A DNA stretch of 33,236 nucleotides from Streptomyces europaeiscabiei (lineage in GTDB: Bacteria > Actinomycetota > Actinomycetes > Streptomycetales > Streptomycetaceae): the NCBI RefSeq assembly GCF_001550375.1, contig NZ_LRTR01000607.1:1-33236 (forward strand). Direction: 5' to 3'. Positions 1-6,756 of the stretch are shown here, in pieces (position 1 is the first letter of the stretch; each line of letters begins with the position of its first letter). Under the pieces are notes generated by a model, which saw nothing but the letters and a program-made list of their open reading frames with translations, was not told the origin of the DNA and made no database searches. The position numbers were made by a program, and so were the translations under genes.

Positions 1-281
1 CCCGCGGAGCGGGTACCATATCGCTGCGCGATATGCAAGCGAACACCCGCGCTGCGCGCGGGTGTTGCGCTCCCGCTCCGCGTGAGCGCCAGCGGGACGC
101 TGCGCGTCCCGCTCACCCTCCTTGCTGCGCAAGGAGGGTGACGCTCCGTTCGCTGCGCTCCCGGAGCTGTGGGGCCTACGGCCCCGAAGGGGTGGCCTCC
201 GCTGCGCTCCAGCCACCCAGGGCGCTGCGCGCCCAACAGCTGGCCCCGCTGCGCGAGGGCAGCCAACGGGCCTGCGGCCCG
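1..281. repeat. Streptomyces-type telomere with multiple palindromes
   Basis: Series of closely packed inverted repeats: 1-13 (CCCGC/GCGGG), 17-35, 42-66, 67-89 (one mismatch), 91-113, 114-140, 143-167, 171-185, 191-217, 220-234 and 267-281. Many stems close on a TGC loop, as in the archetypal Streptomyces telomere, where the folded 3' overhang is patched by protein-primed synthesis with Tpg and Tap. The window starts exactly on the terminal CCCGCGGAGCGGG, so base 1 is probably the physical end of the replicon. Reading frames crossing this block are artefacts of the palindromes. The stretch 282-443 holds no gene that I can support. Confidence 0.93.
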
Positions 282-443
282 AGCAGTAAGGGGGAGACGG
301 TAGCTGGGGTGGGTGACCCTGCATCAAGTGATGCACCATGTGCCTTTGGCAGAACCAGTCCACCCCCTGCTTCAAACCGTAAGCCCGGATCAACTCTGGA
401 ACCAGACCCCACCGCTGGCGCACCTCGAAGGTCATTCCTATTG

Positions 444-737
444 CTAGTCCAGACGATTCAAAATAACTTCTCGGGAACGCGACGCCAGACCAGCTTGGTG
501 CCGCTCGTGCCACAACAGGCCAATATCGGCGTTAGACTGGAACATGAGATAGAGACTGGAATGAACGCGCACCCACTCTAAGCTGCCAGGACGTTCAATC
601 GACAGACTTATTCCCCGAGTAAGACTGACCGCCAGGAGGGCGCGTGGGCAGTCTGCATCGTGCTGCTTGGCGTGTGTGACGGCAGCAGTGGCTAGGGCCG
701 AAGTCACCTGCTTTTGCGCCCGTAGAGTGGACTGCAA
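444..737 (-). CDS. hypothetical protein, possibly a 5'-damaged gene
   Basis: Not recognised. A 97-residue frame from a TTG start, with a natural-looking amino-acid mix and no low complexity. The frame stays open and protein-like upstream to about 857 (for example LWQELPILWQLSEL) without an ATG, GTG or TTG, so either the start lies at a non-standard codon or the 5' end has been lost. The upstream extension would overlap the divergent zinc-ribbon frame beginning at 806. Base composition is less GC-rich than most of the window. It could be the remnant of an accessory gene near the telomere. No domain can be assigned. Confidence 0.3.
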   Translation of the reverse strand: MQSTLRAQKQVTSALATAAVTHAKQHDADCPRALLAVSLTRGISLSIERPGSLEWVRVHSSLYLMFQSNADIGLLWHERHQAGLASRSREVILNRLD

Positions 738-805
738 TTCCGACAGTTGCCACAGTATGGGTAACTCTTGCCAGAGAGCATCTCCCCTATGCAGCGGGTA
801 AGAAT

Positions 806-1307
806 ATGACTGACAATGAACGGGATCGCTTCTTCGAAGCGTTGGAAGATCAGCGCCTCAAGCGAGAAAGAGCGGAAGCGGCAGAATATCGCACTGCCAT
901 CGAAGGTGAAAAAACGATCAAAGGACCGCGTGTATCAGCGGCGCGCCAAAAAGTTTCGCCGACACTATAATTGTCATATCTGCAGATGCCAGACCTCAGG
1001 CCCCTTTCGCGGTTCAGATAGCGAGCTAGGCTACGGGCCTACTGAATATTGGGACTACATAGACTGGTCCCGCCCGGAGGACATGTCGTGGTGTCACTAC
1101 TGCGGTTACTGGGCACACGTAGAGAAGTGCTACAAATGCGGGCGTCAATGCAGCTACGCGCGCCGCGGGGTGGGAACGGATGACCCTCCCGCAGAGATGG
1201 CTTGTGTCGAGTGCGCTGAGAAGATCGCTAGGGGAACATCACTCCCCTCTGTTGAAGGCCCACGGCGCCCCCTCTTCGCACCCGCATGGGGTCGCGAAGT
1301 CATATGA
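806..1307 (+). CDS. zinc-ribbon-like protein with an apparent frameshift
   Basis: From ATG 806 the protein runs naturally (MTDNERDRFFEALEDQRLK...) but stops at 970. The frame one base on, open to 1307, carries the rest: basic KRSKDRVYQRRAKKFRR, then paired cysteines (CHICRC, CHYC, CYKCGRQC, CVEC) that look like two zinc-binding knuckles. Removing one A from the six-A run at 909-914 joins the two into one protein of about 166 residues. The alternative N-terminus of the downstream frame, from ATG 816, is Ser/Lys-rich and looks non-coding. The break may be a real mutation, a homopolymer sequencing error or programmed slippage. I see no strong ribosome-binding site. A nucleic-acid-binding role is inference from the knuckles. 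The following stretch, 1308-1565, shows nothing convincing. Confidence 0.5.
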
Positions 1308-1565
1308 CGTGCGATCGGCTCAGTAGTTCCGTCAAAGCCGTGAGGATCGAAGAAATGGCCAGTGACGAGCGCGGCCGTTCTAAGGCGGGCCGCAAGTGCG
1401 CCGTCGTACGGTCCTGGACTACCCGAGCCAGACGATGTCGATGGCGTCCAGCTCACTGTCGGCGTTTTGCCAGGCTCGATCTTGCTGACAACAGGCGTGC
1501 CTAGGTGACAACTATCGTGCTTCGGCTCATCGCACTGCCAATCCCTGGCTTCGCATCCGCCTCTG

Positions 1566-1935
1566 CTACAGGTCGAATTCGACGTGCTCGACGTCTGTGA
1601 ACTCCACCTCCAGCCCGTGGGCGCGGCGGCCGCCGTCGCGGAAGTACATCTCCCCCAGGCCTTCGGCGGCGATGTCGCGCAACTGCCGCTCGCGCCGGCG
1701 TCCTGGGCGTCGAAGAGGCGGGCCGCGTACTGCGGGGGCAGGGCGATGGTCAGGTGACGGATACGGGCGTCATCGGTAGTGCCTGGAGCCGCGGTGAAGC
1801 CGAAGCGGGCGCGGGTGTCGACGACCAGGCCGGTACTGGTGGCCGCCCGCTGCAGCGCTGTACGCCCGTCTCCGGGCCTCGCGAGGACGGGCCCGAACCG
1901 AGGGGGGCTCAGCGCCGTGACCTGCGCGGACAGCC
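1566..1935 (-). pseudogene. frameshifted remnant of a hypothetical gene
   Basis: Two adjacent minus-strand frames look like one protein. The upstream part reads ...RFGPVLARPGDGRTALQRA... through IRHLTIALPPQYAARLFDAQD. After a shift near 1691-1712 the other frame continues RQLRDIAAEGLGEMYFRDGG and HGLEVEFTDVEHVEFDL to a TAG at 1566-1568. Neither frame has a credible start, and the 5' end fades out around 1935. I do not recognise the family. The acidic, ordered C-terminus and matching codon bias argue that this was a real gene that has decayed or been mis-sequenced. Confidence 0.5.
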
Positions 1936-2141
1936 GACGTGGGCGTGGTCCTGGCCGTGTTGCGCGCCCTCGGTCCGGGCCCGCCGAGCCACTCCGTGCG
2001 GGAGGCCGGCCACCCGCCCGCCGAAGCCCCGCACCCCCGAACAGGCACCTCCTGACGGACCGTCACTCATTCCGGGCGAATTCCATCGGTCGCTCGAAAC
2101 AGGGTTGACGACCTCTCGGGAATTTGGGCGTAAACACGAAA

Positions 2142-2171
2142 CACCCCCGGACAAATACACGCCCGAGGGTG
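2142..2171 (-). terminator. imperfect hairpin after the HTH gene
   Basis: CACCC-C-CGG pairs with CCG-A-GGGTG across an AT-containing loop (2153-2160), with two mismatches. It lies 16 bases downstream of the stop of the minus-strand HTH gene, the expected place for its terminator. No U-tract follows, as is common in Streptomyces. Confidence 0.5.
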
Positions 2172-2187
2172 CTCCAAACCGGCGCAA

Positions 2188-2886
2188 TTACGCTGCCAGT
2201 TCCTTGCTCTCATTACTGGCATTGATCCGAACGAGCAGGTCCTGGTGGGCCTTGACCCATCGGTTGAGGTCCTTCTCTCTCGATTCGCCGCCTTCTGTTA
2301 GCGCTCGTACCGCTGCGCCGAGCCACGGTTCGAGCTCGGCGGAGGTGCGTACGAAACAAGCCTTCAGGAAGGCGATGGCCTGCTGGGGGTCCACGGGCAG
2401 GATGTCGCCCTCGATGATGCGGCGCGTGGTGCTGCTGGGCAGCTCGCCCGGCCCGGACATCCGCTCCATCTCGCCGGGCGCGGGGTAGCCGGCCCACATG
2501 TGCTGGTGGCGCAGTGCCCGTATGAAGCCCGCCTCGGAGGAGACAAGCTTCGGGTTGGGCGCCTTGTGCACGTAGTACGGCGCCCGCGTCGCCCGGCGCG
2601 CCTGGATCCACAACTCCAGGCCGCGGTCCCGGGCGACACCGAGGGTGGCGGCGAACTCCTCCTCCTTGGTGACGGTCACGTTGATGAAGGCCTCGACGGT
2701 CTCCCACCTGGGCACCGAGGCGCCGGAGGCCGCGCGCTCGAACGTGGCCTTGGAACGCACGCCGTTCACCCGCTTGGACATCTCCTCATGGGTCAGGCCG
2801 GCCGCGGCCTTGCGACCACGCAGGAAGTCGGCGAGCTTCGCGCACGCCGGAACAGTACGGTCCACCGGCTTCTCACGACGCCCCAC
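2188..2886 (-). CDS. tandem helix-turn-helix (XRE-like) regulatory protein
   Basis: 232 residues. The first HTH of the XRE/HTH_31 type spans about residues 17-70 (LADFLRGRKAAAGLTHEEMS, then a recognition helix around KATFERAASG and PRWETVEAF). A second, similar unit lies at about 115-180 (GFIRALRHQHMWAG ... SSTTRRIIEGDILP ... AIAFLKACF). This duplicated layout is common in Streptomyces cytosolic regulators and sensors. The start chosen is GTG 2886, preceded at good distance by AGGTGGAG; GTG 2895 in the same frame is the alternative. It lies 10 bases after the stop of the membrane-protein gene, so the two probably form an operon. Target unknown. Confidence 0.8.
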   Translation of the reverse strand: MGRREKPVDRTVPACAKLADFLRGRKAAAGLTHEEMSKRVNGVRSKATFERAASGASVPRWETVEAFINVTVTKEEEFAATLGVARDRGLELWIQARRATRAPYYVHKAPNPKLVSSEAGFIRALRHQHMWAGYPAPGEMERMSGPGELPSSTTRRIIEGDILPVDPQQAIAFLKACFVRTSAELEPWLGAAVRALTEGGESREKDLNRWVKAHQDLLVRINASNESKELAA

Positions 2887-2896
2887 GGACTCCACC

Positions 2897-3220
2897 TCAG
2901 TTCCCCGAGGTGGAGTAGGCGCGCATGAGGCGGCCGATCCGGCCGGCGCTGCGGCCTCCCGTCCCCGCCACCGCGACGAGCGCGACCCCGATGGCTCCCG
3001 CGCCCGCGAGGAGCAGCAGGACCTCACCGATCTCCAGGTCCGACGGGGCGAGGATCGCCGCGGTGGCGATACACACCGAGATCACGAACGCGTGCGGCAT
3101 GCCGAAGCGGCCGCTCGTGGAGGTGATCTCGCGTATGGGGAACACCGACGCGCTCGCCACGGTGCTCACAGAGATGGCGTCGTTGCCGGACGCCGTCAGC
3201 TTGGGGGGCTTGTCGCCCAT
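2897..3220 (-). CDS. small membrane protein upstream of the HTH gene
   Basis: 107 residues from ATG 3220, preceded by GGGGAAAATTTC, a good Shine-Dalgarno at normal spacing. Two hydrophobic spans follow a short soluble N-terminus: HAFVISVCIATAAILA (about residues 43-58) and a run beginning IGEVLLLLAGAGAIG (about 63-85). The C-terminal tail is basic (RSAGRIGRLMRAYS). It is the first gene of a two-gene unit with the tandem-HTH protein. Such pairs can be membrane-linked regulator systems, but no specific family is recognised. Confidence 0.7.
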   Translation of the reverse strand: MGDKPPKLTASGNDAISVSTVASASVFPIREITSTSGRFGMPHAFVISVCIATAAILAPSDLEIGEVLLLLAGAGAIGVALVAVAGTGGRSAGRIGRLMRAYSTSGN

Positions 3221-3588
3221 GAAATTTTCCCCTAATTGTCGTCCGGCGACCAGAAGATCGCCGGGGCCCCTACTTGGCTCCAACCGTTGGTCCCTCCGTG
3301 CACTCAGCGGGAGTTGGCGCTCCCAGCACACGAATGGACCTGCTTCCCGCCAGGGTCCCAGCCGCTAGGGCATCAATCCCAGCCGGTCAAACCGTTGGCT
3401 CACCAGCGCTCCAAAACTTCGTTCGTGACGGCGCTTACCCCCGATAAGGACATCCGGGCCGTGAACATGAAGCGCGAACAACAGCGAGAGAAGCAGAACG
3501 CGCAGGTCACAGCACTACATACCCCCTAGCACGCATCGCGGTTCCGTCCCTAACCAGCTGGACGAAAGCTTCTCTCCCCATTGAGGCG

Positions 3589-3608
3589 TGACCTGCGTTG
3601 ACCTGCAT
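3589..3608. repeat. two tandem 10-bp direct repeats
   Basis: TGACCTGCGT followed directly by TGACCTGCAT. Nearby, TCCCTAACCAG occurs at 3547-3557 and again at 3646-3656, 99 bases apart. They lie in the non-coding stretch upstream of the membrane-protein/HTH operon, and one turn of helix separates the tandem copies, as in an operator. No other feature is supported between 3221 and 3640. Confidence 0.4.
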
Positions 3609-3644
3609 TGATTCATTTCCGCGCCGTCTGTCGCCCGTACCGAT

Positions 3645-3660
3645 CTCCCTAACCAGGGAG
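3645..3660. repeat. short perfect hairpin
   Basis: CTCCCT (3645-3650) and AGGGAG (3655-3660) flank AACC. First of a series of inverted repeats that fills the gene-poor stretch up to 4278. Confidence 0.5.
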
Positions 3661-3774
3661 ACTCGTCATCACAAGCTCAGGCCTGAGGTTTCGGGCCCGA
3701 GCCAACCCTGATTGCTACTGGCTCCAACCGTGACGCACAGGGAAATGGGTGGAGGTGTTGGCGCACCGCCCCAC

Positions 3775-3818
3775 GTGAAGCCGATCGCCGATGCCCTCCA
3801 GGCCGGCATCGGCTTCAC
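3775..3818. repeat. compound inverted repeat with two competing stems
   Basis: GTGAAGCCGAT (3775-3785) is complementary to ATCGGCTTCAC (3808-3818). GCCGATGCC (3787-3795) is complementary to GGCATCGGC (3806-3814). The two stems use the same right arm and cannot form together, which is the geometry of an attenuator or RNA switch. No ORF that I trust adjoins it. Confidence 0.5.
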
Positions 3819-3878
3819 CTGCATCCGCACCCCCACACGTCGCCGCGCGCGGGAATCGACCCCCTCCAGCCCCCGTCC

Positions 3879-3913
3879 GTGTAGATACACAGGCGTCCTA
3901 CCTGTAGCTACAC
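3879..3913. repeat. bulged hairpin
   Basis: GTGTAG (3879-3884) pairs with CTACAC (3908-3913) and ACAGG (3889-3893) with CCTGT (3901-3905) around a 7-base loop, with asymmetric bulges. Part of the hairpin-rich non-coding stretch. Confidence 0.45.
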
Positions 3914-3995
3914 CGGAGAGGCGGCCAACGTGCCGCCGGTCAGCAGCCCATGGCCGCGCACGGCCCCGCCGACGCGCGCCGCGCAGGCCCTCCGT

Positions 3996-4065
3996 TCCGC
4001 CGATTGGGGTGCACAAACCGGGAGTCGGGTTCCCGACTCCCGGTTTGTGCACCCCAATCGGCGGA
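3996..4065. repeat. perfect 34-bp-arm inverted repeat, 2-base loop
   Basis: Bases 3996-4029 are the exact reverse complement of 4032-4065, with only TT between. Complementarity ends abruptly at both outer ends (3995/4066). At 70 bp it is the strongest intramolecular structure outside the telomere. It is too long for an ordinary terminator and no confident gene ends on it. Possible roles are a cruciform or extrusion site, the scar of an inverted duplication, a structured RNA, or a recombinase target. Confidence 0.9.
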
Positions 4066-4097
4066 GGACCCTGCTCTGGTCGCCTTCGTGACCACGA

Positions 4098-4131
4098 CCG
4101 GTCTTTTGGTCCTCCTGGAGGAGAAGACCGG
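4098..4131. repeat. inverted repeat with 8-bp arms
   Basis: CCGGTCTT (4098-4105) and AAGACCGG (4124-4131), enclosing a small CCTCC-TGG-AGG-like inner element. Sits 32 bases beyond the 70-bp inverted repeat. Confidence 0.5.
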
Positions 4132-4236
4132 CCTGTTGCAGTAGAACGTGATCTCCCGCTCGAACGGCGACGGGGCGGTCCTCGCCTGACACCCCCCGGA
4201 AACCGCGTGCGGCAGTGCGCGACCCGAGTGCCAGCG

Positions 4237-4278
4237 CCGTGCGTGGTCGGGGCTCCCCGCTGCCCCGACCACGCACGG
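4237..4278 (-). terminator. 17-bp-arm hairpin, probable terminator
   Basis: Arms 4237-4253 and 4262-4278 are perfectly complementary around an 8-base loop. It lies 11 bases downstream of the stop of the minus-strand 57-residue membrane gene, so factor-independent termination of that gene is the simplest reading. Confidence 0.75.
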
Positions 4279-4289
4279 GTAGAGCCTGT

Positions 4290-4463
4290 TCACCGGGCGA
4301 GGATCGCGCCGACCAGCGTGGCCATGACGGCCACCGCGCCGAACGCGGCGCCGAGCGGCTGGCTCCACGACGGGTGGCGGTGGACGACGTAGGCGACGCC
4401 GGCCGCGAGCAGCACCACGACAACGACCAGGAGCAGCGCGACGAGCAGAGCAAGCGTGGACAC
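4290..4463 (-). CDS. 57-residue two-helix membrane protein
   Basis: Start GTG 4463, with GAGGGGAA about 8 bases upstream; longer readings of this frame add an unlikely low-complexity N-terminus. Residues 3-27 are almost entirely Leu/Val/Ala (LLVVVVVLLAAGVAYVV), followed by a short polar turn (HRHPSWSQP) and a second hydrophobic span 37-55. Both termini are short, so it is a bare helical hairpin in the membrane. Small proteins of this kind are frequent on Streptomyces plasmids and chromosome ends, but I assign no function. A strong hairpin terminator follows at 4237-4278. Confidence 0.65.
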   Translation of the reverse strand: MSTLALLVALLLVVVVVLLAAGVAYVVHRHPSWSQPLGAAFGAVAVMATLVGAILAR

Positions 4464-4599
4464 GGAACAGTTCCCCTCGGGGTTCGGGCACGCCCCCAGA
4501 CGGGGCGCGCGGATGGTTAGGCAGTGCAGGGGCGGAACTCCCTTGGCCCTTGGTTCTGGTACTAGGAGGGGCGGGCAGCTGTGGCTCAAAGGGCTCGGC

Positions 4600-4616
4600 G
4601 CGGGGGTTAGCCCCGC
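4600..4616. repeat. 6-bp-stem GC hairpin
   Basis: GCGGGG (4600-4605) and CCCCGC (4611-4616) around a 5-base loop, between the 57-residue membrane gene and the frame-broken remnant at 4660-4916. Confidence 0.4.
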
Positions 4617-4659
4617 AACCCCGCTCTGACCAGCCCGTTCACGGCAAATGCGGTCCTGG

Positions 4660-4916
4660 TCACAGGGCATGCAGGCGCGGCGGGTGACGTCGACCCTTCT
4701 CCCCGCCGGATCTCCCATTCAAGGCTTCTGACCTGGGAAAACGGGCGGATTTAGGACTTGAATGGGTGCGGCCGGTCCAGTAGGGGATCTCCTCGTACGC
4801 GTAGAACCGCCGGCCCGGTAGCGCCCGCTGCGGTGACGGACCACGGTCCCGCCGTGCTTCGCCGCATCCCGAGCGTTAAGAGCCCCGGTCCCACCGGACG
4901 GACAGCGCAGCACCAT
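4660..4916 (-). pseudogene. frame-broken hypothetical gene
   Basis: From ATG 4916 one frame reads MVLRCPSGGTGALNARDAAK then HGGTVVRHRSGRYR. Near 4818 sense jumps to another frame, which reads RFYAYEEIPYWTGRTHSSPK and continues open to a TGA at 4660-4662. The aromatic, acidic run YAYEEIPYWTG is too protein-like to be chance. No family is recognised. The stretch between this remnant and 5254 has only GC-rich frames without protein character. Confidence 0.4.
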
Positions 4917-5089
4917 GCCGCACCACCCGGCGTACAAGGGTGCGAACCGCAGGGCAGGTCCAGGCAGTTGCCCTCCAGGGCAAGCGAGGGCGCCCTGGAG
5001 AGCGCCATACAGGGCGACGTCAGAGGCTTGGTCAAGGGGTGCCGGACGCGCCGACTACTTTTCTGGGAGGCCCCCCTGCGGGCAGGCCC

Positions 5090-5108
5090 GGCCCGGTTCC
5101 GCCGGGCC
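5090..5108. repeat. 7-bp-stem hairpin
   Basis: GGCCCGG (5090-5096), loop TTCCG, CCGGGCC (5102-5108). UUCCG-type loops give stable RNA hairpins. No adjacent gene is identified. Confidence 0.4.
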
Positions 5109-5253
5109 CCGGCACTCCGCTCGGCCCGGGCAGCACCGCCGCCAGGACCACGGCCTGGTGCTCGCCGAAACTCGCCGCGTCACACGCGGCGCCGATACCG
5201 ATCCCGCCGCGCCTAACCTGCGCAGCAAATAGGCTGTTTCCGCAGGTCAGAGC

Positions 5254-5306
5254 CTACCCCCCTTTAGCAAGGCGCGCCCCCCGTGCGCCTTGCTAAAGGG
5301 GGGTAG
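5254..5306. terminator. perfect 22-bp-arm hairpin
   Basis: Arms 5254-5275 and 5285-5306 are exact reverse complements around a 9-base C-rich loop. Each arm has a run of six C or G followed by TTT or AAA, so a transcript from either direction would form a very stable stem. It separates the decayed left zone from the sigma-factor operon and could be a bidirectional terminator. Between 5307 and 5831 I find no gene with protein character on either strand. Confidence 0.65.
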
Positions 5307-5831
5307 GGCGCGTGCCGTCTGGTGCCCGCCCCAACCAGACGCGCTATGCGGCGATCTGACGATCTAGCGGACCACGCCCTGCCCCCGGGGGCCAAGGATG
5401 GAGCGAAGGTGCGGAAGACGGCCGTACAGCCGCCCCGCCGAGGCTGCCGCGCGACGCAGCCGCCCCCAGGCGCGCTGCGCGCTGATCCCGTCGCACCCTG
5501 AACTCCGGCTGCACCCGCGATGATCGGGCGATGACCGACCGTCGCCCGCTGGGCACCAGCCCCGTCCGCGCCGATGCTTCCCGCACACGAGACACCGACC
5601 CAGCCACGCGCGCCCAGCTCGCCGCCGAACGCCCGCCGTCCCGGCGACCAGGTAACGCATCTGCGCACCGGCCGACTTGGGGATGGGGCGGGCGCGCGGC
5701 CGGGGGCGCAGTCGGCCGGGAGGCCGGGCAGGTCCCTGTCCTTCACGGGGCGGGCGGGCGGCTGCTCCTGGTGCTCGTCGGCGTCGACGGCTCGTTCTCA
5801 AATCCGGGAGACGACGCCAGGCTGAAAGCCC

Positions 5832-5850
5832 GCCGGAAAAGATTTCCGGC
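5832..5850. promoter_or_regulatory. perfect palindrome upstream of the sigma operon
   Basis: GCCGGAAA (5832-5839), AGA, TTTCCGGC (5843-5850). It sits about 90 bases before the first start codon of the sigma-factor operon, a reasonable operator position. CTTCCGGCCCC, which repeats part of the right half, recurs at 5872. That it is an operator is inference. Confidence 0.4.
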
Positions 5851-5938
5851 CCCGAGTTCACGATCAAGGCTCTTCCGGCCCCTTAGCTCACGACCGGCCC
5901 CGAGGCCGCGCCCGTATGAGGAAGAGGGGGCCCTTCCG

Positions 5939-6184
5939 ATGGACCCGACCACGACCGCCATCGTTTCGATCGTCACCGTCAAGGCCTTCGCGCTGCTGGC
6001 ACTCTGGCTGCGTCTGCGCTGGCGGGCACGCCGCGACCAGGACCGGCACCGCTACCTCCTCGGCATCACCGAGAGGACAGCGGACAGCGGCCGGGTCGAG
6101 CTGGACGACCAGCACGAAGACGGCCACCGCCTGCGCGTGACGATCATCCGTACTCCGGTCCACGGGGAGGACCAGGCACCGTGA
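5939..6184 (+). CDS. small membrane-anchored protein of a sigma-factor operon
   Basis: 81 residues from ATG 5939, preceded by GAGGAAGAGGGGG. One transmembrane helix near the N-terminus (about residues 5-25, [20 protein letters not shown]) is followed by a strongly basic stretch ([13 protein letters not shown], positive-inside) and a soluble tail with an acidic centre ([10 protein letters not shown]) and beta-like [10 protein letters not shown]. Its stop overlaps the GTG of the sigma-factor gene (GTGA), so the two are translationally coupled. A role as a membrane anchor or regulator of the sigma factor is inferred from the coupling. It has no recognisable zinc-type anti-sigma motif (HxxxCxxC). 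Confidence 0.7.
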   Translation: MDPTTTAIVSIVTVKAFALLALWLRLRWRARRDQDRHRYLLGITERTADSGRVELDDQHEDGHRLRVTIIRTPVHGEDQAP

Positions 6185-6756
6185 ACACCCATGACCCGGC
6201 AGACGGCACCGACCGCCCAGCCACCGCACCCGCAACCGTCGGCCTACCGGGCCAACACCACCGCGCCCGCCAGCAGTCGGACGAGGAGTTCTCCGCCTTC
6301 TACCGCACACACATCCGCCCCCTCGTGGGCTTCCTGGTCAACCTCGGCGCCGGCGTGCAGAGCGCCGCGGACATCGCCCAGGACGTCATGACCGACGCCT
6401 ACCGCAACTGGACCGGCATCACCCACCCCAAGGCGTGGGTCCACACGGCCGCCTCCCGCACCCTCGTCCGCAAGATCGCCTCCGTCGAAGAACCCGTCGA
6501 AGACGTACCCGAACCCACCTCCCTGCTACCCCGCCCGGACGCCATCGCGGAATGGGAGACCCGCCACGACGCCCTTCTCCTCGTACGCACGCTGCCCCCG
6601 CGACAGCGCCAGGTCCTGGCCTGGACCCTGGCCGGCTTCACCCCCACCGACATCGCCGGCCACCTCGGCCTCACCGCCGAAACCGTCCGCGCCAACCTCA
6701 TGAAAGCCCGCCGCACCGCAGCCGGCCGCCTCAACGCACGGGAGGAGGAACAGTGA
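6181..6756 (+). CDS. ECF-type sigma-70 family RNA polymerase sigma factor
   Basis: 191 residues from GTG 6181, overlapping the previous stop. Region 2 spans about residues 36-95 ([16 protein letters not shown] ... [16 protein letters not shown] ... [12 protein letters not shown]). Region 4 spans about 133-180, with [20 protein letters not shown] and the [23 protein letters not shown]. These are the two domains that define group IV (ECF) sigma factors, which direct RNA polymerase to -35/-10 elements. Length is normal. It is the middle gene of a three-gene, overlap-coupled operon, and regulation by its two neighbours is likely. The ends of the overlaps (GTGA) argue for co-translation. Confidence 0.9.
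   Translation: MNTHDPADGTDRPATAPATVGLPGQHHRARQQSDEEFSAFYRTHIRPLVGFLVNLGAGVQSAADIAQDVMTDAYRNWTGITHPKAWVHTAASRTLVRKIASVEEPVEDVPEPTSLLPRPDAIAEWETRHDALLLVRTLPPRQRQVLAWTLAGFTPTDIAGHLGLTAETVRANLMKARRTAAGRLNAREEEQ

Noticed and set aside
33..581. 182-residue frame across the telomere
   Set aside because: Composed of palindrome readthrough with Arg/Ala/Pro low complexity; no start site and no domain.
1154..1456. 100-residue minus-strand frame
   Set aside because: Partly protein-like, but overlaps the zinc-ribbon gene and has a Ser/Gly/Pro-rich start; too weak to call.
3940..4491. Minus-strand frame through the 70-bp inverted repeat
   Set aside because: A short stretch looks natural, but the frame crosses the palindrome and the 57-residue membrane gene; I could not separate it from chance.
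5364..5867. Minus-strand frames of up to 167 residues between the 22-bp hairpin and the sigma operon
   Set aside because: Arg/Gly/Pro low complexity, no plausible start or family; treated as non-coding.
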